Positions 11,266 through 23,225 of a stretch of DNA of 64,000 nt are shown here, piece after piece. The stretch is from Cavia porcellus (lineage: Eukaryota; Chordata; Mammalia; Rodentia; Caviidae). The stretch spans positions 56,616,501-56,680,500 of the forward strand of contig NW_026947496.1 in the NCBI RefSeq assembly GCF_034190915.1, given 5' to 3'. A program made the position numbers and the translations under genes. Within the stretch, counting starts at the first letter, position 1. Each line of letters begins with the position of its first letter. Under the pieces are notes generated by a model, which saw only the letters and a list, made by a program, of their open reading frames with translations, made no database searches and was not told the DNA's origin.

Positions 11266-13748
11266 CCTTTTAGAATATAGAGTGACCTCGTTATTAGATA
11301 GATGAGAATTAAAGGTAAGTGTCCCCTAATAAGAGTGAGGATCTTTAGTAAATTTGGTAGCTCATAGAGAGATTATGAAAGTTTTATGAGGAGGGTGACT
11401 GATTAGAGTGGCAATTCAGGACTATTCAATTGATAGCAGAGAAAGGTAAAATTGCTTAGATGGCTTTGGAGGCTGGAATGAATTAAGACACTATCACAGT
11501 GGACCTGGTTGAAAATATATTGGTTGCATCTGAAAGTCATCTTTAGGAGAAGTTATTTAGGTCTTTGGAACTCATTTGATTCATGGAAAGAATAAGAAAA
11601 AGAAGTTTTAAAGTGTCTTTCTTCCCTAGATTTCATGGAAAGTAGAGATTTCATTAGCTGATAGAAGAGAGAAAGTGAAGCGATTATAGAGCACAGGAAG
11701 CAAATCATTGCTAGGGAGTGTATGTCAAGATTTCATTCGAGTCACCTATGATGTTTTCATTTCCATGAAATTGTGTACTTCATATGAAAGCAGAGAGGGT
11801 CACAGTCTTGTTTAAACTACTGCACAGAATTTAAAGGATACAGGGATGCCATTTCCTAAATTCTATTGAATGAATGAATGAATGAAATTATTATTGTAAT
11901 AGATCCTCAGGCAAATAGGGAGTGTTTCATATGGAAGTTGGATGGATGATTTAGTAGTTGAAGAGCAGTTGGAGTCAGACTGTCAATTGAAAGAAATGAC
12001 ACCAATTTGGAAACTTTTTGAAGGAGGTGGTAAGATATTTCGTTATTGGGACAGTCAAGTAAAAAACAAATTTCAGAAGTGATGTTCTATGAAGAGAAGA
12101 GAATCGAGGGAAATAAATAGAGGAGGAAATTGTGGAGAGATGGGTGAAAACAATGAGATTATAACAATGAATGAACAATACTTTCAAAATGGCAACGAGT
12201 GTCAAAACTGTAAATTATTTAGTTAGAATGGGAAGTGAAGCAGGGATCCAAGGTTTAGATAATTAGGAATTTCTTTCTAGGGTGCTTTGGTGACAAGGTT
12301 TCAGAAGAAAATGACATTGAAGAAGGTTGAAGAATCTATCATAAGAAAAGGAGGAAGGAAATTTTAAGTGTTAGTAATAAAAGATGTACAACAGAAGGTT
12401 GAGAAAAAGATGGATTTTGAAAGATAAAGTAATTCCAAGTATGTTTGTTGGTAGAAGAGAGGCATTTAGTACAGAAAGAACTTTTTTATGACTTCTATGG
12501 ATAACATGTTTTTGTGAGAATATGTCTGTCTGTCTAGGTCATGCAACTTTGACTTTTAAAAATTTAAAGTTATCATATAAAATAAAATTTCACTTTAAAT
12601 TCTCTTAAAATAACCAATGATATAGAAATAAGGAGATATGGGAAGTTAGGCAGATAGGCCACAGGTCCTCAACACATAAACTAAAGTTCTTGGGTTAGGT
12701 TAGTTAACATATTAGAAGGCCCAAATGCTTATGCAAACTGACTACCAAGGCCTAATGGAATACAAGGGGTAAAGAAAAGCACCCTGAACAAAAGGGACAA
12801 ACCTTAGAGGAAGTGAAGTGCAAATGAAGCAGTCTGCATTCTGGACACCAACAGCCTGCCTATAATCAAGAACATCCCTGCTTTATGTCATGTTCATTGG
12901 TCCCAACAACTGTCAAAAAGGCCAGTATACTGAAATATGTACGATGTACACCTTATGGAATCCACCACTGACTAGTAGGGAGCTCTTTCTTTTTATTCTT
13001 TCCAATAATTATAAAATATTTTAAGAGCATTAATGAAATCTTGATCAGACAGGTATACCAGAGAAAAGCACATTAGATTCTTTTATGAAGTATTCATCTA
13101 TGTGTAAAATTGTACCCATAGTGTCTTCAAATTTTCATAGATGAATTTGTGACATCTTTGAGTTCATTATTTTTTAAACAAGCAAAAATCCTACAATACC
13201 AGAATAACACAGAGGTAATTAAGTTGATCTTTTCCATGACTTTCACTTCCTTTGATTCCCTGGTTTCTAGCACAATGGATGTATTGAAACTTTGTAAAAC
13301 GAATGCTTTATTCTTACTAAGAATTTATAAGTACAATTTATAGCACAAACATCTAACTATACTTCTAATTTCTATATAAAGCCTAGCTAAGGGAGAAGTT
13401 TTATTTTCTAACATTTTTAAATAAAGAATAAAGTAAGTGTTTTCCAATATCTTATAACTGGAAAGTCATTACATTATAAGATTGTTTAGGTAATAAATAG
13501 AAACAAACTGATTTTGTATTTAAAAAGTATCGGTAACTTAATCAGGGGAAATAAGTGTAAAATTGCATTTGGAAAAAAAACAATCATCAAATACTTCTCT
13601 ATCATTTGTATAGGGCTATTATATCACATACTCCACAGAGGATGGCCCAATGTAGAAATTACGTGAATTATTTCCCTGAGAGGAATGTAGTGAATAGCTA
13701 TTAGCACTGTATGCATCACATTTGTATTAGCAGATGTCTCAGAGCTAC
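11266..13748. other. Unclassified purine-rich stretch
   Basis: Long A/G-rich sequence with a short (TGAA)n microsatellite at about 11869-11887. I could not assign a family. Possibly a very old repeat. No supported gene. Confidence 0.4.
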
Positions 13749-13779
13749 AAATGATATATTGCCATGTAATATATCATTT
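13749..13779. repeat. 12-bp perfect inverted repeat with 7-nt loop
   Basis: AAATGATATATT (13749-13760) and AATATATCATTT (13768-13779) are exact reverse complements around GCCATGT. It is AT-rich and no downstream T run or gene is associated, so there is no evidence that it acts as a terminator. Confidence 0.9.
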
Positions 13780-13789
13780 TTATGTATTA

Positions 13790-14065
13790 TTTTTATTTAT
13801 TTATTTATTATTTTTATTTTTTTACTTAGTTTTTACAGGATTCAGGATTAAACCTAAGACTTTTACACAGAGCTGTATCCTCAGAGGCCTTTTTTGTATT
13901 TAATTTTTATTTACTTATTTAATTTATTTTTTATTTGATTGCTAGACAAGGTCTTGCCAAGTTGCTAAGTTGTCCATCCTGGCTGAGCTTGAACTCTGTG
14001 TCCTCCTGACTCAGTCTTCCAGAATGCTAGGAATGCAGAAATGCCACCATGCCCACTCTTTGTCC
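13790..14065 (-). mobile_element. B1-type SINE with adjacent ID-like half (possible B1-dID dimer), antisense
   Basis: Positions 13925-14060 are a reversed 7SL-type monomer (GACAAGGTCTTGCCAAGTTG, then CTGACTCAGTCTTCCAGAAT, then ATGCCACCATGCCC). To its left, beyond an A/T linker, is a shorter segment (CAGGATTCAGGATTAAACC, then GCTGTATCCTCAGAGGCC) that could be a reversed ID-like half. Dimeric B1-dID SINEs are known in several rodent families. The monomer call is solid; the dimer is an inference. Confidence 0.6.
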
Positions 14066-14519
14066 ATTTTAACAATGGGAAATTTACCGGAGGTGCTGCT
14101 TAGGAAAAGCGAGTCCCTTGGAAGGTAAGCAAGGGGTAGGCTGTACAGGCAGGGTAGATTCTGGAACCAGTTCACAAGAAGCAGGCACTGTGGCAGGAAT
14201 CTAGGCTGAGAAAAATGATACACTTGGGAATCCCCTGTCCTATGACTTGTAATTGCTTATCTTTTTCTATTCTCCATTTAATTGTGGACAGTAATACCTG
14301 CCCTACAAAAGTATTGTATATGTATTGAGCATCTGCAATTAAATTCTCACCACATAGCTCACTGGTGTACAGCATCTTGGCTTCTTTACTGATCACGAGC
14401 AGGGGCCCTAATGAGGAGACACAAGCAGTAGGTAGGCAGATGGGAGGAATCTGGACCAATCCATTCCTTTGCAGATTTGACTGTAGGAGATGGTTTCCCA
14501 GTTGATCCCATGTTTGGTC

Positions 14520-14870
14520 CTCAACTACTGGTAATCACATTCTATGTAGTCCCCTTCACATGGGGTCAGTCTATGTGTCCAGTGCCATGCAACAGAGGTA
14601 AAGGTGTAGTTCATATGACAGGAATTAGGCCATAAAAGACCACAGCTCAAGTTGCTGTCACACTCATGTCCTTTCTTTCCTAGATGTGTCACTCTGGGAG
14701 AAGGGAGTTGTCGTGTCTGGAAGACTCTCAGGAAGTCCATGGGGTGACCCACTGTGAAGATCTGGTTTTCAGTCAGCAGTCAGCAACAACTGTGTGAATG
14801 AGCTCTTCCTCCTCCATCTTCCTCCCGTTGGATCTCAGTTCCTGGTGTTTGCACAGCCTTCTGGGGGATG
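14520..14870 (+). mobile_element. MLT1-like MaLR LTR remnant
   Basis: The sequence around 14627-14750 (GGCCATAAAAGACCACAGCT, then GTGTCACTCTGGGAGAAGG, then CTCTCAGGAAGTCCATGGGG) follows the central part of MLT1-type LTRs, ancient non-autonomous ERVL relatives. The ends are uncertain, and only the LTR is seen. Confidence 0.5.
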
Positions 14871-15991
14871 TGCATCTGCTTCTCCTCCCTTGGGATGCAG
14901 CGGCAAACTTCTCCCCACCTTTTCCCAGCTCCACTAAATAAAGGGCTGACTCACTGTGGCTTTCTCCTCTAGGGCAGACAGAGGGACTGAGGATGGTATT
15001 TTGTTTTGGCCTCTGTGCTGGACAGAGGCACTGAGCTAAGCAGACCAGGGATACTGTAGCTGAGAAAGCTGTCTGGCTCCCTTATTAAACTGGTTAAGCT
15101 TCCAGGTCGATCCCCCCGTTACCAGGATGTCCAAGTCTATTGAAGACTGAAGGCTGCTTATGGATCTCCACACAAAATGCAAGGAAACATCTGAAACATG
15201 CTAGATGTCGTTCTTGGCTGTTGTCACCCTTTTCCTCCTCTACTGTAGATCTCCCAGGCTACTCCTCCTATCAATCTGAAACTCTACCCTTTGACCAAAG
15301 ACTTCTCTTTTCCCTAAAGTTATGATTTAACAACTGAAACTGGCATCATCAAGAACAGATGATACATAGGAAACACCACTGGACCACCTGCCTACTCCCA
15401 AGGTTTGTGTAGGCCTCTGCTATGCGAGGTCACTACTTATGCTGACTACTGTATTTTGTCATCCCAGGGGTTTCTTCCAGGCCAGCATGCAGAGGCAATA
15501 CAGGGTCAGCAGGCAGGCTTAAGTCCTCCTCTTCACTGCCTTCCAGACTTTCCTTACATTGTTGGCAGGGGATAAGGTAGTGCAGGAGCTGGAGCAGGAT
15601 AGCTCATGGATAGGAGCAGATACGTCAGGTCATGCTAGGAGAAAGATGCTTCGGACGGACATGAATGAGAGGCAGGGAGCTGTCCTGGATGGGAAGGGGT
15701 CAGTGCAGATGGCAGGCTCAATGGTCTCTTCTCTTTGGAAGGAGAGCTGAAGGGGCAGGATGGGGAAGATGGTGGCACCACAAGCTTTATCTTGAATTTG
15801 AATCCTATCCTCTGGTGGGCATCATATTCTAGGAGCAAACATGTAGCCATCTGGTGGTCCTACTTCCTGAGCCTTAGGGATTCAATAATGTTTAGTTGGT
15901 TCATACCCTATCAAGAATGTGCAAGATAGATAACCATATTACTAAATTTTTGTTAGTTCATCAAACAGAATAGTTTGTGCTCTTATTTTTT
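14871..15991. other. Unclassified stretch left of L1-A
   Basis: Moderately GC-rich in its first half. No gene or repeat family was recognised. The overlapping open frames of 61-71 codons at 15140-15929 lack recognisable features. Confidence 0.4.
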
Positions 15992-16006
15992 GACCGTCCA
16001 ATTTTC
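15992..16006. repeat. Left target-site duplication of L1-A
   Basis: GACCGTCCAATTTTC, matching GACTGTCCAATTTTC at 22716-22730 with one difference. It sits directly beside the poly-T (antisense poly-A) end of L1-A. Confidence 0.92.
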
Positions 16007-17086
16007 TTTTTTTTTAATTTTTTTTATTTAAGAGGAAAAAGAGAAAAACACAAAACAAAACAAAGCAGTGTAAGGTTACATATAATACAGAACTACAAAA
16101 AAAAAACATAACAGTAAGAAATCACCTGTTAATAGATTACATATTATCATCTTGGAAATAGTTGCTCAAATCACAGTATCAAAGAATACAAAGGAGACAT
16201 TCAAACAGAGAGACTGCAAACAGCTGTGTTCAATGATCCAAAAACATTAATATTAATATAGTCAGCTATTTAACACCCCTATACACACTTGCTGTTATAT
16301 CCATTAGAGCTCTTTTTTTTTCCCTTCCTCTCTTTTTTACAACAAAATATATACATTTTGGATTTTATTACTCCTTAGTTCTTATTACTTTTTTGGGGGG
16401 GGGAGAGAATAAAGTCAAATATGGCAGAACAAAGCTGTCAGTCAAAACCAAGGATAGACATAGCACATGATGTAGAACAGAGTACAAGGTTATTAACAAT
16501 GGTTATCAACGTTGTCTCTTGTTTCCTTAAAAAGATTTGTCTATCTCATTAGATATTATAAAGTTGGACAAAACAGTATAGAACAAGACCAATAAAACTT
16601 AGGCATTGTAAACATTACAGGACCTCCAAAGGAGACAATAGTCAAACCAGAATGGGCATCTTAGTGAGTCTTATTGCCTTCAAAGTAGTTGCCTATACCC
16701 TCAGACTTGATACTATCACACAGAATGGAACAGAGTCTAATCAGTCAAAACAAGATCGTGGGAGTATTACAGGACTTCAAAACAAGTTAATAGGAAATCG
16801 AAAAGAGTTACTATTATATATCCTAATTTTTAAAATTTTTCCCTTAATTAAAATAAACATAAGAAATAACTAAATAATTTTTTTAAAGAATAGTAGTTAC
16901 CATAGTGTCTGTCTTTTTCCTTGAAATATTTGGATAAAACTTCATATACTATAGCTTCAAATATTTCCATATCAAGAAGCCCAGAATAAAGCCTTTCTAA
17001 TTAATAAGTGAAAATTTTATAAGGCTTCAAGGCCACATAATAGGGAATCATGATTGCCACATATTTTTATATATTTGAATCATTAC
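16007..17086 (-). other. L1-A 3' UTR with degenerate ~150-bp repeats
   Basis: In the region between the ORF2 stop and the poly-A tail, related sequence recurs at a spacing near 150 bp. On the plus strand, blocks of the type ATTACAGGACTTCAAAACAA and GTTACTAT...CCTTCAAAGTAGTTGCC start near 16500, 16653 and 16805, with a related block near 16896. The same layout appears in the half-L1 3' UTR at 29823-31162. A C run on the sense strand (G run on plus at about 16396) is also present. Confidence 0.7.
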
Positions 17087-20000
17087 TTACATTAGGGAAA
17101 CTATTCGGTATTCACACATGCGAGATTGATTTATTTCACTTATGAGTATGGTCTCAAGCTGCGCCCATTTATTGATAAATATCTCAATGTGATCCTTCTT
17201 TATAGCTGAATAATACTCCATTGTATAGAAATACCACAACTTTTTTATCCACTCCTCAGTTGATGGACACTTGGGTTGTTTCCAAGATCTGGCGATTACA
17301 AATTGTGCTGCTATAAACATAGGTGCACATAAATCACTGTGGTATGATGCTTTCAGTTCTTCTGGGAATATGCCTAGAAGTGGAATAGCTGGAATAAATG
17401 GGATTTCCAATCCCAACTTTTTGAGAAACCTCCAGACAGACTTCCACAAAGGCTGTACCAGTCTACACTCCCACCAACAGTGCAGGAGAGTTCCTTTTCC
17501 CCCACAGCCTCTCCAGCATTTGTTGTTGTTGGTTTTCTTGATCCTGGCCATTCTTTCAGGAGTGAGATGGTATCTCGGTGTGGTTTTAATTTGCATTTCT
17601 CTAATGACCAATGATGATGAGCATTTTTTCATGTATTTATTTGCCATTTGCATTTCTTCATCTGAGAATTGCGTATTCATCTCAGATGCCCATTTTTGGA
17701 TTGGATCTTTGAATTTTGGAGGTCTGAGTTTTTTTAATTCTTTATATGTTTTAGACAAGAGTCCCTTGTCTGAGAGAGAGTTCACTAAAATCTTTTCCCA
17801 GTTTGTGGGTTTTCTTTTCACTATGTTGGAGATTTCTTTTGACATGCAGAAACTTTTTAATAAGAAGTGGTCCCAGTTATTGATTCTGGGAAGTATTTCC
17901 CATGTGGTTTGAGTCCTGTTCATGAATTCTCTACCTACTCCTATGTCTCCAAGGTTTCTACCTAATTTGTCTTCCAATATATTTAGTGTTTCTGTTTTAA
18001 TATTCAGATCTTTGACCCATTTAGATTTTAATTTAGTACATGGTAATAGACATGGGTCTAGCTTTAGTTTTTGGCAAATGGAGAGCCAGTTATTCCAGCA
18101 CCATTTATTAAAGAGACTGTCGTTCTTCCAGTGAAACTGCTTGCCTTTATCAAAGATAAGGTGGTTGAGTGTGTTTGTAGTTGTGGTTGTATCTTCTAAT
18201 CTATTCCATTGATCTTTGCCTCTGTTTTGATTCCAATACCATGTTGATTTTACTACTGTTGCTTTGTAGTATAATTTCAAGTCAGGGATTGTGATGCCTC
18301 CTGCTTTGCCTTTGCTGCTTAGAATTGCCTTTGCGATTCTAGGTCTCTTCTGGTTCCAGATGAAATTTAGGAGTGATTTCTCTAGATCTATAAGGTATGT
18401 TGATGGTATTTCTATTGGGATTGCATTGAATCTGTATAAGAGTTTTGGGAGAATGGCCATCTTCACAATGTTTGTTCTTCCTATCCATGAGCAAGGGATG
18501 TCTTTCCATTTTCTGAGATCATCTTCAATTTCCTTTTTCAGTGTATTATAGTTTTCACTGTATAAGTCTTTCACTTCTTTCGTAAGAGTAATGCCTAAAT
18601 ATTTCATTTTTTTGCTTGCTAATGTGAATAGTCCAGTTTCTCTTATTTCACTCTTTGTGATTTTGTTGTTTGAGTATAGGAATGCTATTGATTTCTGAGT
18701 ATTGATTTTGTATCCAGCCACATTACTGAATTTATTTATTGTATCTAAGAGTCTTTCAATGGAGCTTAGGGGGTCTTCTATGTAGAGTATCATGTCATTT
18801 GCAAACAATGACAACTTAACTTCTTCTTTTCCTATCTTTACCCCTTTTATTTCTCTTTCTTGCCTAATTGCTCTGGCTAGTACTTCCAGTACTACATTAA
18901 ATAGGAGTGGTGATAAAGGACATCCTTGTCTTGTGCCTGATTTTAAAGTAAAGGCTTTCAATTTTTGGCCATTTAGTATGATGCTGGCTGTTGGTTTGTC
19001 ATAAATGGCCTTTATTATATTGAGGTAAAGACCATCTATTCCAATTTTCTGTAGAGTTTTTATCATGAATAAATGTTGGACCTTATCGAAGGCTTTTTCT
19101 ACATCTATAGAAATGATCATGTGATTCTTATTTTTGGCTTTATTAATATGGTGGATTACATTTATTGATTTGCATATGTTGAACCATCCTTGCATTCCTG
19201 GGATGAATCCCACTTGGTCATGGTATATAATCTTCTTGATGATTTGCTGGATCCTATTTGCCAATATTGTATTGAGGATTTTTGCATCTGTGTTCATTAG
19301 GGAGATCAGTCTATAGTTCTCTTTTTTAGTTGGGTCTTTCTCAGGTTTTGGTACTAGAGTAATATTTGCTTCCAGGAATGACTTAGGAAGGATTGCTTCC
19401 CTTTCAATTTCATTGAATAGTTTGAGGAGTGTCAGCATTAGGTCTTCTTTGTATTTCTTGTAGAATTCTGCAGTGAATCCATCTGGGCCTGGGCTCTTCT
19501 TGGTGGGTAAGGACTTAATTACATTTTCAATTTCAGTAACAGAGATTGGGTTATTCAACAGTTTTACATCCTCTTGATCTAGCTTTGGCACTTCATATGC
19601 TTCTAAGAACCTGTCTATTTCTTCTGTGTTATCAAACTTTTGAGAGTAGAGGTTTTCGAAATAGGTGTTGATGATCTTCTGTATTTCTATTGGGTCTGCA
19701 GTGATTTCTCCTTTTTCATTTCTTATTGCATGAATTTGAGCTTTTTCTTCCCTTTTTTAATAAGGTTGGCTAGGGGCTTATCGATTTTATTTATTCTTTC
19801 AAAGAACCAACTCTTTGATTTGTTGATTCTTTGGATTGTTTTCTTAGTCTCTATTGCATTGATTTCTGCTCTGATTTTTATAATTTCCTCTCTTCTTTTG
19901 GCTTTGGGCTTGACTTGCTCTTCTTTTTCTAGCTGTTTGAGGTGTAGCATCAAGTTATTTATTTGTATTTGTTCTGTTTTCCTGATGTGGGAACTCAGTG

Positions 20001-20898
20001 CAATAAATTTTGCTCTCAGGACGGCTTTCATTGCATCTCACAGATTCCGGTAAGTTGTATCTGTATTTTCATTTTCTTTAGGTATTGTTTGATTTCTTCT
20101 TTAATTTCTTCTGTGACCCACTGATTACTCAAGAGTGTGTTATTCAGTTTCCATGTGTTTGTGGGATTTTCGCAGTATCTTTTATCATTAATTTCTAATT
20201 TCAGAGCGCTATGATCCGATAACATGCAAGGGATGATTTCAGCTCTTTTGCACTTGTTTAAATATGTTCTGTGAGCTAATATATGGTCTATTTTAGAAAA
20301 TGATCCATGTACTGCTGAGAAGAATGTGTATTCTGATGTTGTTGGGTGGAACATTCTGTATATGTCTATCAAACCCATTTGTTCACAGGTGTGATTCAGT
20401 TCTGTTATTTCTTTGCTCATTTTCTGTCTGGTTGATCTGTCCCTTGGTTCAGTGGCGCATTAAGATCTCCTGTTACAATTGTGTTACTGATAATTTGAGT
20501 TTTCATTTCTGTTAATTAATGTTTTATATAACTGGGTGCTCTGGAGTTTGATGCGTATATATTTAAGATAGTTATCTCTTCCTCTTGGAGTTTTCCCCTT
20601 ACGAGTATGTAGTGACCTTCTTTGTCCTTTATGGTCATTGTTGGTTTAAAGTTCACATTGTCTGCAAACAGAATGGCTACTCCTGCCTTTTTTGGATTCC
20701 TGCTGCATGAAGGATTGTTTTCCATCCTTTGACTTTCAGTCTGTGAGTATCCTTCTGGGTTAGATGGTTTTCCTGTAAACAGCATATGGTTGGATTTTGT
20801 TTCTTGATCCATTCTGCTAGTCTGTTTCTTTTGATTGGTGCATTGAGACCATTTACATTAATGGTTATTACTGTTAAATGCTGGTTAATTGTAGAAAT
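17087..20898 (-). pseudogene. L1-A ORF2 (endonuclease-reverse transcriptase), disabled
   Basis: The span of about 1,270 codons matches a full L1 ORF2. The last 834 codons (19591-17087) are one open frame. In that frame, residues about 30-330 are the RT domain: [10 protein letters not shown], motif A with Asp163 (SIDVEKAFD), [12 protein letters not shown], then motif C reading FAND. The first Asp of the usual FADD pair is Asn265 (codon 18797-18799). A C-terminal Cys-His cluster (C-x3-C-x7-H-x4-C) is present. Upstream, the start codon is ATT (20896-20898) where L1-B has ATG. Frame changes, each consistent with one lost base, occur near 20688-20693 (A run), 20448, 20077 and 19750, and a TGA lies at 20038-20040. 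Endonuclease-type motifs (TGDLN, KIDHILAHRT, LSDHSALKLEI) survive across frames. An active protein is not possible from this copy. Confidence 0.95.
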
Positions 20899-20938
20899 GT
20901 TATCTCTCTGCTATTGCATCTTTATCTTTCTGTTCTGT

Positions 20939-21991
20939 TTAATTATTTGCTTTGCTTAGTGGTTTTTTCCTTTGTGTATCTAAACTGTCTTTCAATATTT
21001 TTTGCAGGGTCGGTTTGGTGTTCATGAAGTTCTTCAGCTGTTCTTTGTCATGGAAGTATCGTATTGCACCATTTATTTTGAATGATAGTTTTGCAGGATA
21101 TATCAGTCTTGGTTGGAAATCATTTTGCTTTAGGATCTGGAATATTTCACTCCATGCTCTTCTTGACTTTATCGTTTGTGCTGAGAAGTCAGCTGTAATT
21201 CTGATAGGTTTTCCTTTATAAGTGGTCTGTCTTTTCTCTCTGACAGCTTTTAATAATCTATTCTTATGTTGGATTTCTGGGATGGTGATTATTATATGTC
21301 TGGGTGTAGTTTTATTTTGGTTATGACTGTTTGGGGTTCTATATGCTTCACTGATCCTGATGTCAGTTTCTGATCTCATGCTTGGGAAATTTTCAGCTAT
21401 TACTTCTCTAAATATTCTCTTAACATCCTTTATGTTGTCTCCCTCTCTTTCATTAATCCCTATCATTCTTATGCTATTCTTCTTTGCATCGTCTTGCAGT
21501 TGTTGAATTGTTGTTTCCTGATTCCTTGTTATTTTCAAAAGATCTTTCCTTTCCTGTTCACTAGCTGCAATCATGTCTTCAAGGTCTGAAATTCTATCTT
21601 CACTTTCATTAAGGCGGTTTTTACAACTTTCAGTGGAGTTTTTTATTTCCTGTATATCTCTGTGCATCTGCATTATGTATTCTGTTTGTTTCTTATATTG
21701 CTCGTCTAGGGATTCTATCTTTTTGTTTAGTTCCTCCAATTTTTTATCTGTGTTTTCTTTAGATATATTTAGAATCTCTTTCATTTCTTTTATCATTTCT
21801 TCTTTTATCTGGGAGATTATTTCGAGTTTGAATTTCTTTAAAGCTTCCTGGATTTGCTTGTCAACTTCAGTAGCTATTATGTCCGATATATGAGGTGGAT
21901 GGGATATATTTTCTTCTATATACATCGCTCCTAGGGTTTCCTGAGATGGGCTGGAGGTTTGAGGTTGTAATTTGGTCTTTCGTTTTTTCAT
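20939..21991 (-). CDS. L1-A ORF1 protein (RNA-binding chaperone), intact frame
   Basis: This is an uninterrupted 350-aa frame. L1 ORF1 protein trimerises and coats L1 RNA in the retrotransposition particle (family knowledge). Visible order: basic N-terminus (MKKRKTKLQPQ), a long Glu/Lys/Leu/Ile heptad region at about residues 38-168 (coiled coil), an RRM-like domain at about 172-268 starting SIRMIGINEREGD, and a C-terminal domain at about 270-345 with TIKSRRAW and QPRLIYPAKLSF. The start is chosen because the matching ATG context is found in L1-B at 41757 and the spacing to the 5' UTR agrees. The length is normal for a mammalian ORF1p. Its openness beside a broken ORF2 suggests modest age, or chance survival of the shorter frame. 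Confidence 0.93.
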   Translation of the reverse strand: MKKRKTKLQPQTSSPSQETLGAMYIEENISHPPHISDIIATEVDKQIQEALKKFKLEIISQIKEEMIKEMKEILNISKENTDKKLEELNKKIESLDEQYKKQTEYIMQMHRDIQEIKNSTESCKNRLNESEDRISDLEDMIAASEQERKDLLKITRNQETTIQQLQDDAKKNSIRMIGINEREGDNIKDVKRIFREVIAENFPSMRSETDIRISEAYRTPNSHNQNKTTPRHIIITIPEIQHKNRLLKAVREKRQTTYKGKPIRITADFSAQTIKSRRAWSEIFQILKQNDFQPRLIYPAKLSFKINGAIRYFHDKEQLKNFMNTKPTLQKILKDSLDTQRKKPLSKANN

Positions 21992-22715
21992 TTTCTATAT
22001 TTCTGTGTTTCAAGTGTTATTTGAAAGCTTCCTCCGGATCTGTTGGAAATCCCCTTCTATGTTTGGAGCTACTGAGACTCTGACACCGCGCTACCCCAAG
22101 CCATTGGGCCTACAGAACCAGTGGCCCTCCTCTGCCTGCTCAGAACTCCGCAGTTCCAGACAAGCTAGGCCTCAGGGACACTGTCTGCCCACCTGCCCCT
22201 TGGAAGATCCACAGCTCTTCAATCGCAGCCGGGTTAGGGTGCTCACCACAGGCCACAGTGCCTCAGGAGCCTGTGATCCCTCCCTGGTTGCAGAGATATC
22301 CACAGTCCTCCAGACAAAGGAAGGGATTTCTGCAGGCACTCCAGATCCGCCCAGCTCCTCCTCTGCAGGCAGATGGCTAGGCGTAGCTGGGCTCAGGGGT
22401 TAGTGTAGGCCCGCCCATCCGTCAGGAGCTCAGCAGACTTCCAAGTGTAGCCGGGAGGGATGGGGAGGCGGCTGTAGTGGCCTCTAACCCACTGCTCCAC
22501 TTCACTGCACCCATAAGCCTGGGGGGTCCGGAACAGTCTGAGATTTGGGCAGACTGCTGGGCACTCACCATAGGCTGAGGTGCCTCAGGAACCTGCAATC
22601 CCTCCCTGCTTGCAGAAATATTCAGTCCTTCAGACAAAGGAAGGGGCTTCTGCAGGCACTCCGGATCCGCCCAGCTCCTCCTCTGCACGCAGATGGCTAG
22701 GCGCGGCTGGGCTCC
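21992..22715 (-). promoter_or_regulatory. L1-A 5' UTR/promoter with 320-bp internal duplication
   Basis: GC-rich relative to its surroundings, as L1 5' UTRs are. A segment of about 156 bp (22240-22395) recurs at 22560-22715, exactly 320 bp away. Both carry GATCCGCCCAGCTCCTCCTC and GCAGATGGCTAGGCG. This resembles the monomer-type 5' UTRs of rodent L1s, in which promoter activity lies in repeated units. The other half of each 320-bp period shows little similarity. Confidence 0.8.
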
Positions 22716-22730
22716 GACTGTCCAATTTTC
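22716..22730. repeat. Right target-site duplication of L1-A
   Basis: GACTGTCCAATTTTC, immediately beyond the 5' end of L1-A; 14 of 15 bases match the left copy. Confidence 0.92.
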
Positions 22731-23225
22731 ATGCTTTGATTTTGTAACTTGAACAACTACTTCTAAAAGTATGTAATATATCTATTAGTGATGATTTCTT
22801 AATGGTATTTTTTGACATTCTGTATCATTTCTACCCTTTTTTCTGTTTTGCTTTTTTCTAATTAAAAAAAAAAAAGAAAAAAACTATGGTCTTCCCATGC
22901 TTGGAGAGCAAATAAGGAAGAAGACTGTGGGAAGATATGCCCGTGGAACCAGGAGTACTGAAAGATCTGTTTTAGAATTGGACACTTTGTGTGGTTATGG
23001 TTGAGGAGGATTTGGAAGGCAGAGTAAAGAGCAGGAGGACTGGAGTATCTGCCTGGATAGACCCGCTGCACCAGAAGCCTGCCTTTTCCATGGAAATGGC
23101 TGTGACCTATAGCCAACTCAGAGCAGAATGCTGAGACTTCAAATAGCCACCCCTGGCCATTCATAAGTATCAATCTCCATAACACACATTAATAAGAATA
23201 CTTGTAACCTTCTTTTGATTAAAGA
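22731..23225. other. Unclassified stretch right of L1-A
   Basis: AT-rich, then mixed sequence with an A run near 22864. A 107-codon minus-strand frame (22862-23185) has no recognisable domain. Confidence 0.4.

Larger units (their letters stand above)
16007..22715 (-). mobile_element. Full-length LINE-1 ('L1-A'), antisense
   Basis: An element of about 6.7 kb bounded by a 15-bp TSD. In sense direction (right to left) it has a GC-rich 5' UTR with an internal duplication (21992-22715), ORF1 (21991-20939), a gap of about 40 bp, ORF2 (20898-17087), a 3' UTR of about 1.1 kb and a poly-A tail (T run at 16007). Full length and a 14/15 TSD indicate a complete retrotransposition event that is not ancient. 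ORF1 is open but ORF2 is disabled, so it is not autonomous now. The plus-strand frames over it, including the 213-codon one at 17271-17912, are antisense shadows. Confidence 0.97.

Noticed and set aside
13749..13779. The perfect hairpin as a transcription terminator or regulatory RNA.
   Set aside because: AT-only stem, no adjacent gene and no T tract in the right place; vertebrate genes do not use such terminators.
17271..17912. 213-codon plus-strand open frame and its neighbours (17922-18134, 18291-18551, 19640-20053, 21573-21893).
   Set aside because: They lie exactly antisense to L1-A ORF2 and ORF1 and have the hydrophobic Phe/Leu/Ser-rich look of reversed L1 coding sequence.
22076..22715. 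A CpG-island promoter of a host gene at the GC-rich patch.
   Set aside because: It lies inside the TSD-bounded L1-A and is its 5' UTR.
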